Positions 1 through 10,179 of a DNA stretch of 64,000 bases are shown here, piece after piece. The notes below the pieces were generated by a model. It ran no database searches. It was not told where the DNA came from and saw only the letters and a list, made by a program, of their open reading frames with translations. How positions within the stretch are numbered: position 1 is the stretch's first letter; the number at the start of each line of letters is the position of its first letter. The stretch lies in contig OX465283.1 of NCBI GenBank assembly GCA_949987705.1, forward strand, positions 161,029,850-161,093,849, read 5' to 3'. The DNA is from Thereva unica (taxonomy: Eukaryota > Arthropoda > Insecta > Diptera > Therevidae). The position numbers and the translations under genes were made by a program.

Positions 1-199
1 AAAGGCTTCGGGAAAGACAATGCTTAAGAGCGTGCTTTTTCTATTCTATTTCTTGTTGAACGGCACCTTGACGGACACTGCGACTTATTTTAGTTGGTCT
101 ATTGTGCCATCCCCGGCTTTAAAAACCATCTAGGTTAAGGCTTCTAAAATAGTCTAAAACTGATTTAGGGGGTTCCTGTCAAAAATCTCCCTGGGAGTA

Positions 200-445
200 G
201 GGAAGGCGCGATGAAGAGGCTCAATCTCTTCCTCGCTGTAGCCTCACAGTCGCACATTAAGTGCTCCGCAGTTTCGGGAGCTACACCACAGAACCGACAG
301 CTACAATCGGCTGCCAGTCCTATTTTATTTAGATGGCCCAGTCCTACCCTTTATCGCTGTTGGAACCGTCCGTATACCAAAAAGTTCTTGCTACGGAACC
401 AACTATGCACATATGTCAGTGGCTTGCATGAGGTCTGAAACAATG
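200..445 (-). mobile_element. LINE fragment, C-terminal Cys/His end of an RNase H-type ORF2
   Basis: Read on the minus strand, this stretch gives a zinc-knuckle-like segment (CRFCGVAPETAEHLMC, then DCEAT) typical of the C-terminal tail after the RNase H domain in LOA/I/R1-like LINEs. It is short and interrupted, and lies in the intron upstream of the first visible Nmnat exon. Around it (1-199 and 446-754) I see only intron sequence. Confidence 0.5.
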
Positions 446-754
446 CTATCTCTTGAGGTTCAGTACAAGAATTTCAGAAAGGGATAAAAGAGATGCTTGC
501 AATGCCAGCACTTGCGGTGGTTGAAGGACGAGTAATTGTTGCATATTCGCCCTAAAAACTCCAAATATGGGTTAGTTTAGTTTGAAATTTAGATTTAATG
601 ATTAGCTTAGTGCTTAAATGGGATTTAGTTCTAGTTTTCCTAGTAATGCGTTTAGATTTAAGTAAGCTTATGGTAAGGGTGGGGATTTCCTCGAACTTTT
701 GTAGATGGAAGCCTTATAAATTTATATATTCTTACATATTTATTTCATTCACAG

Positions 755-856
755 ATTGAGGATATTGTAGGACAGCATGGAATTGTCGTTGTTTCTCGAA
801 ATGGGTCTAATCCTGAGCAATTTATTTTTAGCTCAGACATCCTAAGCAGATATCAG
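755..856 (+). CDS. Nmnat: Nmnat internal exon (nicotinamide-nucleotide adenylyltransferase)
   Basis: This exon encodes IEDIVGQHGIVVVSRNGSNP and on to ILSRYQ. In NMNAT enzymes this is the stretch before the ISSTxxR motif. NMNAT joins NMN and ATP to make NAD+; in flies it is also a neuroprotective chaperone. The exon is preceded by a pyrimidine-rich tract ending CACAG and followed by GTGATT, and its 102 nt keep phase 0. The following intron is only 48 nt (857-904). The 5' exons lie outside the window. Identification rests on residue-level similarity to insect and human NMNATs recalled from knowledge, not on a database search. Confidence 0.88.
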
Positions 857-904
857 GTGATTTTATTAAAATTGAAATTCCTTATATAATTTCAGTGATT
901 TCAG

Positions 905-1059
905 AGAAATATTACAACTGTGACAAATTGGGTGCCGAATGAAGTAAGTTCGACTATAATAAGAACACTTCTTAGACGCGGTCAGTCAGTGAAATATTTA
1001 ATGGATGATTTAGTTATTGAATACATAAAGAAGCATGGCCTTTATAATATTAAAACTCC
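905..1059 (+). CDS. Nmnat: Nmnat exon with the SSTxxR nucleotide-binding motif
   Basis: Encodes NWVPNEVSSTIIRTLLRRGQ followed by SVKYLMDDLVIEYIKKHGLY. This is the signature C-terminal segment of NMNAT: (I/V)SSTxxR binds the ATP phosphates, and RRGQSxxYLxxDxVxEYIxxHxLY is the conserved final helix region. The acceptor is TTTCAG at 899-904; an upstream AG at 894 would open with an in-frame TGA. The donor is CC|GTAAGT, leaving phase 2. That phase fits both the nearby exon at 1148 and the distant exon at 4333, which implies alternative splicing. Confidence 0.9.
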
Positions 1060-1147
1060 GTAAGTATTGCAGTTAATACTTTCAAGTTTTTTCTCTTTGT
1101 TTATATGTATATCTTTGATTAAAATTTACTAAAATATTTTCTGTTAG

Positions 1148-1208
1148 GAGTGGTATAGGCATATTTGAGATAAATGAAGATGAGCCTACTGTAGTAAATC
1201 ACTCATGA
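1148..1208 (+). CDS. Nmnat: Nmnat proximal alternative last exon (short C-terminus)
   Basis: After the TTAG acceptor the exon completes a Pro codon and adds SGIGIFEINEDEPTVVNHS then TGA. It is phase-compatible with the exon ending at 1059, across an 88-nt intron. A canonical AATAAA follows at 1266-1271, so this is a complete terminal exon. Drosophila Nmnat is known to make two C-terminal isoforms by alternative splicing; this would be the short-tail form here. The tail itself is not conserved enough for me to recognise. Confidence 0.7.
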
Positions 1209-1265
1209 TTCTCATTAGCCAGTTTGGTATTTTTTTGTGTTATTTGTTTTTGGGTTGAATAATTC

Positions 1266-1271
1266 AATAAA
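1266..1271 (+). terminator. Polyadenylation signal of the short Nmnat isoform
   Basis: AATAAA 58 nt after the TGA at 1206-1208, followed by a T-rich stretch. Supports the proximal exon as a real 3' end. Confidence 0.6.
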
Positions 1272-1779
1272 GAGTCAAATTGGTTAATTTTAAAATAAAC
1301 GAAATATAACACCATTGCAATTAATATATTTTCACTTTTAAAATAAAGTTGCAATGCAATTTTTGGACTATACCAGGTTTTGATAAAATTTCGAAATTTT
1401 GTAAATATGTAATTTAATAAGAAAAACTTTCAAATTGTAATCTGTACTTTGCGCATGAGTTTTGGAAGGAACGCAGGTCCTGATTTTCCAATACACTTCA
1501 GTTAGGGGTTTATCCGTTAAACATTTTTGGCAAATCTAGAATTGGTTGTGCGATAGTATTTTTATTGACATAATCATAAATTTAGCAAATGGTTTCATGT
1601 CTCTATAATTTCTGATAATACTTGAAAAAATGCTTCACTCCAAATTACTCAGGCCTATTCTCAATTCCGCTGGAATTTTCTTACAGTCGTATGCTACCGT
1701 ATGGTTATTAGGAGTCAGGAAGATGTTGAAGACGATAACAAATAACCTGGGACCGTTTTAGACCTATAGGTTACAAGGA
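1272..1779. other. Nmnat alternative intron, no feature seen
   Basis: AT-rich sequence downstream of the proximal polyA signal, inside the intron of the long isoform. No coding segment or recognisable element. Confidence 0.4.
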
Positions 1780-1935
1780 GCTCGGATTTATTTCTTTATG
1801 TAGCTGATCTACGCTTATCTATATCACCCTTTGTACTAGCAGTCCGTCATGTCGTTGGTCACGCGATGTCAATATGTCGTCAGGCCATGGCAATATGTCG
1901 TTACGCCACCGTAGTAAGCTTAGCGTAGTAGATTT
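1780..1935 (-). mobile_element. LINE 3' UTR remnant
   Basis: Contains TATCACCCTTTGTACTAGCA then GTCCGTCATGTCGT. This is the reverse complement of a block seen at 16740-16812 and 50568-50640, and in the same orientation at 46640-46745 and 48368-48440. In some copies the block follows a Jockey-like ORF2, so it is read as that family's 3' UTR. The end is degenerate, with repeated ATGTCG units. Confidence 0.5.
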
Positions 1936-1950
1936 AGGGTTGACTGGCCC

Positions 1951-2845
1951 ATGTTCAGCCTATCCAGAAAAAATGTGACTAGCGACCCATCTAACTACCG
2001 CCCAATAGCAATCTCTTCTATTCTCTCCCAAATCATAGAGACAATAATAAAGAGGAGAATATCTAGCAATCAAATATTGGACGTCAAGCAGTATGGCTTT
2101 AGATCTAAAATACCTATTGGCGGCCTTATTGTATACCTAACTGAGCACCCCTACCAAAGTATTCATCGTTTTGGTGAATCCGGCCTGGTTGGTCTCGACA
2201 TCTCCACGGCCTTTGATAGCGTGTGGCACCTCTTGACGAAACTCCAAGCTATGGTATTGTCTTCGTTCTAAATAACTGGATTGGGAGTTTCCTTTCGGAC
2301 CCTTCAAGCAAGGGAGTATCGAATGACATGGAATCTAATCCCCACACAATCTCTGCAGGTGTTTCCCAGGGCTCTATTCTATCACCAGCTCTTTGCTCTG
2401 CTCTGCGTTGGAATACCCACATATTCCAAATCACTAAACAAGCGTCTCAATGCCTGGGATTCCTTAAAAGATGCAATTTGCCAGGGCTATAATCTACAAG
2501 TCCTACATTCGGTCCCGTCTCGAATTCAACTCGGATATCTTGGCAGGAGTCGCGAGAACTACTTTAATGTTGGACAAAGTGCAAAGCCGCGCTTTCAAAC
2601 TTATTGGCGATGACACCATTTGCTCCTCAAATGATTCCTTAAGCCACCGCAGGAATGTAGCGGATCTGGTAAAATTCTACTGCATCTACCACAATGACTG
2701 TTCCACCGAAATATATAACCTCCATCAGTCTAGAAATTCGTTTTTTTCGGTTCATCACCATCTCTTCATTCACCACCAGACTTCCCTTAACCTGTTTTAT
2801 CCTCTCTCCCCTTCGAGCTAAGCTTACTACCATATATCTGACCAT
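1951..2845 (+). mobile_element. Jockey-like LINE reverse transcriptase, internally deleted
   Basis: Frames at 1951-2271, 2223-2492 and 2471-2821 give the RT landmarks SNYRPIAISS, GLDISTAFDSVWH and SAGVSQGSILSPAL. They then jump to LRWNTHIFQITKQASQCLGF and FKLIGDDTICSSNDSLSHRR. The segment that should carry the Y/FADD active site is missing between SILSPAL and LRWNTH; the copy at 55.0 kb still has FADD there. It ends in a GCTAAGCTTACTAC-type 3' motif. Non-functional relic in the Nmnat long intron. Confidence 0.8.
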
Positions 2846-3125
2846 GACGTGAGGCACTGCTCACACGAGGACACTAAAATATCGGATACTCGGTGACTGG
2901 GATACAGAGACCTGGAGACTCGAGACTTTAGTTGCTCGTCGTCTTCACCCGGCCGCGATTGAAATTGCAAATTTCTTATCAACTATTGGATGCCGTTGAA
3001 CCCAATCTCGGCCGGTGCTCTCAGAGAGTTAATTCAACCTACCTCCAGGATTTTCTTTGGACTACGGATGTGCTAGTAGTGAGGATTTCGTTACCCAGTG
3101 TTAATAGAAAGGAAAGAGTGAGAAA

Positions 3126-3250
3126 ATGACTTTCAGCACAGCGGCCTGGACTGGAAATGCTAAGTTGAGCTTAGGCCCCTGTGCTGTGAAAGTCGTGATT
3201 CGACTGAAAAGTCAATTTTTTCAACTCAAACGAGTTGTCGTGCCATGACA
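3126..3250. mobile_element. MITE-A family copy (GTGCTGAAAGTCG termini)
   Basis: Holds GACTTTCAGCACAGCGGCC and, facing it, GGCCCCTGTGCTGTGAAAGTCG, followed by GATTCGACTGAAAAGTCA. The same termini occur at 14793, 16690, 16857, 19806 and 54893. Ends are disturbed here, so exact limits are uncertain. Confidence 0.5.
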
Positions 3251-3599
3251 AGCGCAGTGGCCCTGGTTACACCCTTATATCGAAAGGAACATTAATTGTA
3301 CAATGCAGGAATTGGAGGAATCTGATACTAAAATCGCATTCTGGTACTAAAATTTCATTCTACGTAGATTTCAAAACTAACACAGCTCATCACACCTTCC
3401 ATTTGATATACAAACACGAACATGGGGGAATGTGTGACCGCTAAGGAAAGAGTTCTGATAAAATTGAGACATCAGTTATAATTTTTTTCTCAGTGAAAGA
3501 AACCAACCAACTGAGCGACTGGGAGACTAGCATGTCGAGTCTCCGAATCACTGGTTGCGCAGATGCCGAGTATCCGTGACTGGAGTATCTCCGTATGAG

Positions 3600-4060
3600 T
3601 ACCCCCCTTTGATTACGTATGACGTGTCTCTTAGTTGCAAAGTATTACAGTCGTTTCGAGATTGGAGTATACCCGTGTGAGCAGTGCCTTACACATAAAA
3701 AAAGTAGGTTATATACTGCATTGCTACGGAAGCTCAAACAGTCGTTTGATGATTTCCAGGACGAGCTCGAAGTCCCCAACTTTATTTTTAAGCAAGATGA
3801 TACTGCTGTTCATCGGACAAGGATCGTTGAAGAATGGTTCCAGAAAGCCGAAACATCGACTATTTCTTGGACAGGCCTAAGCTCAGACTTGAACCTAATT
3901 GAAAATCTTTGGGGAGCTCTAGTCCGAAGGGTTTTCGCCAAGGGCAGACAGTTTTCAACCTTTTAGCAGACTGAGAAGATGCATTATCGAGATGAAAAAA
4001 CTTTTCTGCCTACAATTTGGGATGTTTGTGACCATAGATTTACGTAAAGGACTCGTACCG
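3600..4060 (+). mobile_element. Tc1/mariner-type transposase remnant
   Basis: The frame 3619-3966 ends with a degraded DDE catalytic end: FIFKQDDTAVHRTRIVEEWF, then SSDLNLIENLWGALVRRVF. These correspond to the FQQDNDPKH and SPDLNPIENLW motifs of Tc1 transposases. The N-terminal DNA-binding half is absent and no TIRs were found. Confidence 0.75.
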
Positions 4061-4332
4061 CTCAAATATGATTACTTATTAACATTTTGGCCCATCAGAA
4101 GAAATTCATAATAATACATCACGCCACGATAATCGAGTCTTGCTATTTTTTTAATCACAGTGTTATATTACGCTTCTATGCACTTTTGAATTATTGAACT
4201 ATGCTTATTATTAGTTTTCGATGATTCGGTTATAAAATAAATCCCGAAAATATATAAGAATACTCCCAATTTAAGATAATAGGTTTCTAATTTTGGTTCT
4301 GCTTTATTTTAATGCTTCCGTGGAAAAATTAG

Positions 4333-4597
4333 CGCTTACAACACAACAGATAGTACAGCTGCTGAAAATCAAAATTTATTCAACGAAAATTATCTTAACA
4401 CACTTAAATCATCGCAAAACATTGAAGAAATGGATGAGACAGATCTCCATTGTAGAAAAGATAGTATTCATGTGGAATTAATAAGACCAAAAATGTTTTG
4501 CTGTGGATCATCCGAATCAACTAAAACAATTCTTAATCGGCCTGGACAAGCTGTACAAATCCGAGGAACTGTTAATACTCCAAACGATCACAGCAAG
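4333..4597 (+). CDS. Nmnat: Nmnat distal alternative exon (long C-terminal tail)
   Basis: From the TTAG acceptor, the frame that joins the phase-2 donor at 1059 is open for 88 codons. It begins PAYNTTDST, and includes NIEEMDETDLHC, RPKMFCCGSSES and NRPGQAVQIRGT, ending at AAG|GTAAGA. The AYTD-like start, M-D-E-x-D, F-C-C-G and G-Q-A-V-Q match what I recall of the long-tail Nmnat isoform of Drosophila, in the same order. Joining it means skipping 1148-1208 and removing 3.3 kb of LINE- and Tc1-containing intron. Inferred from phase and similarity; no transcript data. Confidence 0.75.
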
Positions 4598-4646
4598 GTA
4601 AGAATATATTTTTACCAACGACTTATATTCTATAACAATATGTTAG

Positions 4647-4712
4647 GTTGTATGTATCCCAAAAATTCTCAGAGCTAAAATAAAACTGTATGAAGAATAT
4701 CATTTTACTTAG
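4647..4712 (+). CDS. Nmnat: Possible last coding exon of the long Nmnat isoform
   Basis: A TGTTAG acceptor at 4641-4646, after a 49-nt intron, would add 21 residues (VVCIPKILRAKIKLYEEYHF, then T) and stop at TAG 4710-4712. The alternative is to retain the 49-nt intron, which reads on and stops at 4676-4678 after PKNSQS. Neither end is clearly conserved, so the precise C-terminus is unresolved. Confidence 0.4.
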   Translation, partial: VVCIPKILRAKIKLYEEYHFT

Positions 4713-4960
4713 ATAAATTCACATTCAGATTTTTCGAATTCAAAGTAATTTTGAATACATGCTCGAAAAATTTTGTATGTGGAACTTTACTATTATTGAA
4801 TAAGTTTATCGGAATTTTAACTTGAATTTCTCTATATTTTAGGAATTTTGCTTCTAAAGATGAATTTACTGAAAGTTAAGTAACATAGCAACAAAATATA
4901 GTTCTTTTTATACTGTGCAATAACTGCTTATATTACAAAAGAAACTTTGAGTTTAAAGCC

Positions 4961-4977
4961 AATAAAGGTTCAATAAA
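4961..4977 (+). terminator. Twin polyadenylation signals of the long Nmnat isoform
   Basis: Two AATAAA hexamers (4961-4966 and 4972-4977) lie 250-280 nt after the candidate stop codon, in otherwise featureless AT-rich sequence. Confidence 0.5.
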
Positions 4978-5399
4978 AATTGTACTGCAGAACTGTAACC
5001 AATTTCCTTCATTTTGTTTTCATTTTTAAACTCATGTCTATTTCATTGTTATATAATTTTAATTGTCTAAATTATTAACAAATAGAAAATCAGTGTTAGT
5101 GAAAATAACCGAATTTTAAATGTAACGAAATTGCACAAAACCATTTCAAAATAGGTTAAACATGAAATATACTCAACATATTCTATTTTTACACCATTTT
5201 TGCGCCAATTTCCTAGATAATTTCAGGCTATGAAGGTTTTCTACTATCTACTAGGTAAATTTTTATGAAGCAATGAATGACGGAATCTATCGAATTGTAG
5301 TCGTTCATTCTAACAGACGATCAAAAATATTAGAAACTGATTTTCTATCGTATCACTGCACCTGTGAATAACATATACGGTTGTAAACGTGTCGTGTTT
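4978..5399. other. Intergenic, no feature seen
   Basis: AT-rich sequence between the Nmnat 3' end and a minus-strand RTE relic. No ORF with coding character. Confidence 0.4.
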
Positions 5400-6900
5400 C
5401 GTTCTTTTGCCGTGAACCACACATATGAGTTGCTTAGTAGAACGGGAAGATGTACCAGTGCTGAACTTAATATCTTAAATCATAGACGTAACGTAATGTA
5501 ACATATGAATGAATTCGCTTAGTTGCTTACGTAAATTGTGTGATTTCCTTGTTCATTCAAATGAATCGTCCAACCATCGCATTTGGCAGACCTCGAACTT
5601 GTTGACGTCTGGATTGAGCAGTGTCTACGTTTCCGATGCATGCGCTCCGTAAAGGCGTACTTTCGTATTGATGGTAACATTCGTTCGTTTTCATATGCAC
5701 CACTTGAGCGAGGCAAATGCTGCTGTTGCCTGACCGATGCGGCTCTGCGGCCCTCGGTGCCACTTTCTTTTCCTCAACAAATGAATCCAAATATTTGAAC
5801 ATCATTTGATGTTCGTTCCATTGAAGTCAACACTGAACTTCGATCCGTCCGTTGTGATTACTTTGGTGATTACATTGATTAAACCCGTATGACCGAGCGA
5901 TGCGGGAAATATCGTATAAGATATCCGTTGCTTCGGCGCAGACGGTGCTATCGTTATGATATTGTCTTATAGAACTCCGCGTCGCCCATCAAATGCTTCA
6001 CGCATAATCTGGCTTGTTTGCTCTCGATGTTTCTCTAGCCTCTTTATATGACTTTCGTAAATATTTTGCCGACGATCGAAAGGAAGGTAATACCGCCATA
6101 AATATTGCAATCCCGACTGTCCCTTTCTTCCAAATTTGGCACAACAATCACTTTCTTCCACGCCGAAGGGGCACGATCCGAATGCCATACATGTATTATG
6201 AGGACGTGGACTTGTTGTGATAAGACATCACCTCCGGCTTTGATCATCTCGGCGGTTACTTAATCGACGCTTTTCCATTTTTAGTGATTTTATTGCCTTC
6301 TTCACCGCCATAATTGTCGGTTCGGTATCGAGAAACTGATTCGTTGGCTGTTCGATAATCGGCGGTTCGGGTACTGGACCTTGTGGCTTATCGTGGTTGT
6401 ACAGCTGGTGGAAGAATTCTCTTCGCCACTGCAGGCGCCCATGGGGACTGGTCACGAAAGTTCCGTCCGATTTTTTGATGTTGTCAACAATCCAACTGTT
6501 TGACGCTGCGAATGAAAGGAGGAATAAGCCGTTGTCGTTCATTACTCCGTGTCCGAATTTGCCCATCGCTCTTTCCCAGCCGGTTCGATCTGCTTCTGAA
6601 TGTGCATTAAAGTCCCCCTCGAGTATGAGTAATTCGGTTCGAGGTATCGTATCCAGCGTCTGTTGAAACTGACACTAAAATTTGCACTTGTTTGCGTGCG
6701 GGCTGGTCTCGGTTGGCGCATAAACGGATACAATATGAGTCTTGGTCCTTCCACTGATAGCTATAACCTCCAAACGCTCAGATATCGGTTGAAATTCGCA
6801 CTGGCAGCCCGTCGATTGACTATAAACCCGACTCGTTTCTCACCACCGAAATAGTAAAGCTTCATTCAAGGTTGATTGTCGGCAGGACGATCCTCAATGT
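5400..6900 (-). mobile_element. RTE-like LINE ORF2 relic, copy A
   Basis: Minus-strand frames give, in N-to-C order: MNDNGLFLLSFAASNSWIV (endonuclease end, 6566 downward), SPHGRLQWRREFFHQLYNHD (EN-RT linker), AVKKAIKSLKMEK, WKKVIVVPNLEERDSRDCN and YGGITFLSIVGKIFTKV (RT start). After a gap follow TTDGSKFSVDFNGTNIK, FKYLDSFV and TINTKVRLYGACIG (post-RT region). Order and motifs match RTE-clade elements often labelled craniofacial development protein 2-like. Most of the catalytic RT core is deleted. The related copy at 32700-34030 keeps part of it. Confidence 0.75.
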
Positions 6901-7560
6901 CCCGGAGCCGGTAATTCATAGTTGTGCATTATTTGATCACAAACTCTAGTTGAAACAAAGTAGATGAAAAAGAATAAAATATGGCCAATGGCAACGTAAT
7001 TGTCCTAATACTATAGTATTTCGGTATCCCGATAGGTCATACCAGAAAAGTGGAAAGTTTGTGAATGGTTTGATAACTAAGGCAAAGTGAAAAGCCAAAC
7101 GACTATACTTGTATTACTGAGTAGTACTCCAAGCAACGGACTGAACTAGACCAATCTGTATATTTAATTTAGCTTCAAAATATTTGTCAGATTTATTACT
7201 TGTCAATGTACTTGACGAAATGCACGTAAATCTTACCAGCTGATATAGTATTTTTCTTCCATCTATTAATTTCGCTCTTTTCCTCGACCTTAACAATAAA
7301 TTAACATAAAATATTCAGGTATATATTGATTTAACTCCAAGTTTGTATTCAATGCGAATGCGTTAAACCTTTTACATCTGCATTTATAAATCAAGAACGC
7401 ATTAATACTTTACAACGTATTTCAACTTTGAGTTTTAGTAATATTGACTTTAAATACCCTTAATCGGTTCACAAAACTGCCAGCAAAAGCAGTAAAATTT
7501 TCATATTTAAAGGCTATATTAACTATATTCGCAATGTGTAACATATCTTTCTATAACACA
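6901..7560. other. Intergenic, no feature seen
   Basis: AT-rich sequence without recognised motif or coding frame; the 60-aa minus frame at 7114-7296 has no family resemblance. Confidence 0.4.
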
Positions 7561-7866
7561 CAAGTAGTACGATTAGTTTGTTAAAAAACAATGAGAAATT
7601 TATATTTTAAATTTCAGATACGTAAACAGCAGCTTCAAGAAAATCGGTTGTTCAAAGACAAAATGAACCAACTAGTTGACTTGGAACCAGTAGAACATTT
7701 GTGGCCAGTTTTGAAAATCAATATTTTAAAAAAACGTCCTCAAACTATCATGGAATTAAAATCAGCTCTTCTTAAGTGCTGGGAAGAAATCACTGAAAAT
7801 GTTATTGGCGAGATGCTTTTTAGCAGGCTAAATCGCCACACACGTACAGAAACTAGTTTTTCATAA
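7561..7866 (+). mobile_element. Tc1-like transposase C-terminus
   Basis: The frame 7591-7866 contains DLEPVEHLWPVLKINILKKR then PQTIMELKSALLKCWEEI. This corresponds to the DLNPIEHLW...RRPxxxxELxxALxxxWxxI end of Tc1/Tc3 transposases. The frame ends naturally at 7866; the first two catalytic aspartates are missing. Confidence 0.75.
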
Positions 7867-8526
7867 TATTGTATAGTTCTAATGCAACACCTTATTCCTC
7901 TTTACTTATTCTAAGTTAATTTGTTTTGTAATTGATGTAATGTTCTATGTTGGCATTAATGCTACTACGCTATAAGGGTCTGTGCGTATTGTGACTAAAT
8001 TGGTGACTAAACAAAATTGTTCAGTTTTTGTGATAGGTGTAGAGAATTGCTGTGTGAACTCTGGTGGTGACTAAATTCAGTATCAGTATATTTTTAAATC
8101 AAAATTTGGTTCAATTGGATACAATTTGAATGTATAGACCAGTTTTCGTACAACAATTAAAATCTGCATCACTGTAACAATGCAATGTACTTCTATTTGC
8201 TCATGAAAATAAAAAATATCCAAGTCAACAGATCCTGATATATATCGAAACACTTTCGTGTATCTTCCAGCCCCTCATTCTATTCCTCAATCATTCTATT
8301 TTTTTCGTTGGTCTATCATTTAAAATCCTCGCTACCACTCTTTCCTTCGAAGCTCGAAAAACGTTTCCGAACCATGTTATTAGGGGGAAATGAGGGGGCA
8401 ACCCATATAGTGAACACTGCGAATACAAGTTAGACATATTGTGTTCCGATTAGCGGAACAGACTATCAGCATTTCGGACGAAGGCAAGAAGGTCTTTAAT
8501 TGAAGAAGACCGAACTTGAGCAGGGC
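7867..8526. other. Intergenic, no feature seen
   Basis: AT-rich. A GTGACTAAATT-type phrase recurs at about 7990-8075, but I see no TIR or ORF. Confidence 0.35.
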
Positions 8527-9290
8527 CTATAAGCTCTCTGATAAACGTTCTCTTCTAAGCCAGATCAGAGCAGGACTTTTACAAAGAATATCTACGGAAG
8601 TCTCGTCATATTCCATGCAGAGTCGGTATTCTGTCGCCTGAGACAGTCCTACTCTGTGGAGATGATACCGCAGTTCTACATGGCCAGTTAGATAATCCAC
8701 CAACAATCTTAGATCCGCCCTGTTTAAAGTGATGAGGCCTCTTAAGGCCAAGGGTCTTATAAGATCTTGAACCTGTCTAAGTATTGGGACGGACTCTCTA
8801 TAGGCTAGGTTTAGCCCCTTAATCCACTCGATCAGGGACTTGGAGGTGGACCATGAGATGCGACAGAAGGGTTCTGGGCCCTGGACCAACGTCTTAGACC
8901 CTTTCCTGGCGAGGCTGTCTGCAGCCTCATTGTCCTCGATACCCCAGCGCGCGGGGACCCAGCAGAGCAGGACCTTATTACTTCTGGTCAGGCTCGGGAG
9001 TACATCAAAACACCCTGCAACTATTTTGGAGGAAAATTTCCGCGTTGAAGTATCTTTTTTTTCTTTGAAGCTTGTTCGCAGGGCAATCAAAAAACTTGCA
9101 AAGCTTGCGCATATTTGCTTCGCATGTTTGCATTTATGAACTCTGTGCAAATGCATACTTGCTTTAATGAAACTAATGCAAGCTGCATTGTTGACAGCAC
9201 CCAGACCCTCGTCAAGATATGGAGTCTCACGCGAAAGATGGTCTTGTAGATGACCACCGTAGTACGTAGCAATACCACACCTCATTTACG
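8527..9290 (-). mobile_element. LOA/R1-like LINE: RNase H and C-terminal domain, with insertion
   Basis: The 252-aa minus frame contains NKVLLCWVPARWGIEDNEAA then DSLARKGS (RNase H C-half, normally WVPGHxGIxGNExAD). It continues with YLTGHVELRYHLHRVGLS and TEYRLCMEYDETSVDILCKS (C-terminal CCHC-like region). The N-half (GAVNNAACISFIKASM and onward) is interrupted at about 9055-9180 by sequence rich in TTGCAAAGCTTGCGCA/TTTGCTTCGCATG. That piece is absent from the family plan and looks like an inserted element kept in frame by chance. Confidence 0.8.
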
Positions 9291-9865
9291 ACTCTTTGGT
9301 GTGGTGGCCACCGCTGAACAGAGCCTGTTTTATAAGGTAGTGATGGGATTCGATCAGTCAAGCAGCAGGGTGTGCTCGACCACTTGCAAGGCCCATGCCT
9401 GGGTCTGATTATGTTTGAGCTGTGATAAACGAGTAGAGCAGCGATATTAGCGGAATGCAGATACGGCTGCGTTCGGAATCGTCATTTGCAGGGCAGTAGA
9501 CGCAACTCATTCGTTCGGTATTACAGTCAGGTGTTCGGAATCATCAAATTTGCAGCGCTTGCCTTTGTAAAACTAGTCACTTGTGCAAAATGCATCAGTC
9601 AATTTCGCAACCGACGCAATTGATTAACGTTCATTTGACGATACCGAAAGCAGCCAACCTACCCTTTCTGCTTTATTTACTGAAAGGTGACTTCGACGAA
9701 GCTCAATTCACTGGCTACATATGTTCCCATTGGTCAATCGGAAGGTGAACATCAAGCTCTCGGTTTCGTGAGTTTCTAATCGGCCTAAAAACTACCTCTT
9801 TATCTTCCAATCTTATGCCTTCCTCTGACCGGCTTATGCCATTGCAAGTGGCAGAATTTGTTTGC
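9291..9865. other. Intergenic with short repeats
   Basis: No gene seen. The phrase GTTCGGAATCGTCATTTGCAG at about 9471 recurs as GTTCGGAATCATCAAATTTGCAG at about 9535, suggesting a degraded repeat or MITE. Confidence 0.35.
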
Positions 9866-9869
9866 CTTT

Positions 9870-10163
9870 TTATGCCTGTTTGAGGCATCGCTTGATGGAT
9901 ATCCGCCTCCTTCGATCTTTCTGCACATATCCTCCGAACTCATCGTCTGGTTCAAGATGTTCTTCGGCGGTTATATCCAGTGGAACCTTGTGCACGACAA
10001 ACCTCGGGCATACAAAGAGGTCATTGCTCACTTTATCTTTATCATACGCTTCTACTACGAACTCGCGGTGCTTATTGGATCTCTGCGATATCGTGATTAC
10101 ATAATCCCCAAGCATGCCGCGCCGAACTTTATCCCTCTCCTGCCCCTCGTTCCCTTGGGCATC
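9870..10163 (-). CDS. Unrecognised open frame, about 97 codons
   Basis: The minus frame is open from a stop near 10190. It includes YLHLQDAQGNEGQERDKVRR, MLGDYVITISQRSNKHREFV, LFVCPRFVVHKVPLDITAEE and FGGYVQKDRRRRISIKRCLK, ending at 9870. Composition is protein-like (charged, no low-complexity) and better than the plus-strand frames at the same place. The first ATG is at 10115; upstream codons are open but lack an ATG. I do not recognise the family. It could be a transposon-encoded protein, a captured viral piece or an exon of an orphan gene. Confidence 0.25.
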   Translation of the reverse strand, partial: DAQGNEGQERDKVRRGMLGDYVITISQRSNKHREFVVEAYDKDKVSNDLFVCPRFVVHKVPLDITAEEHLEPDDEFGGYVQKDRRRRISIKRCLKQA

Positions 10164-10179
10164 TTGCAGATGTAAATAT

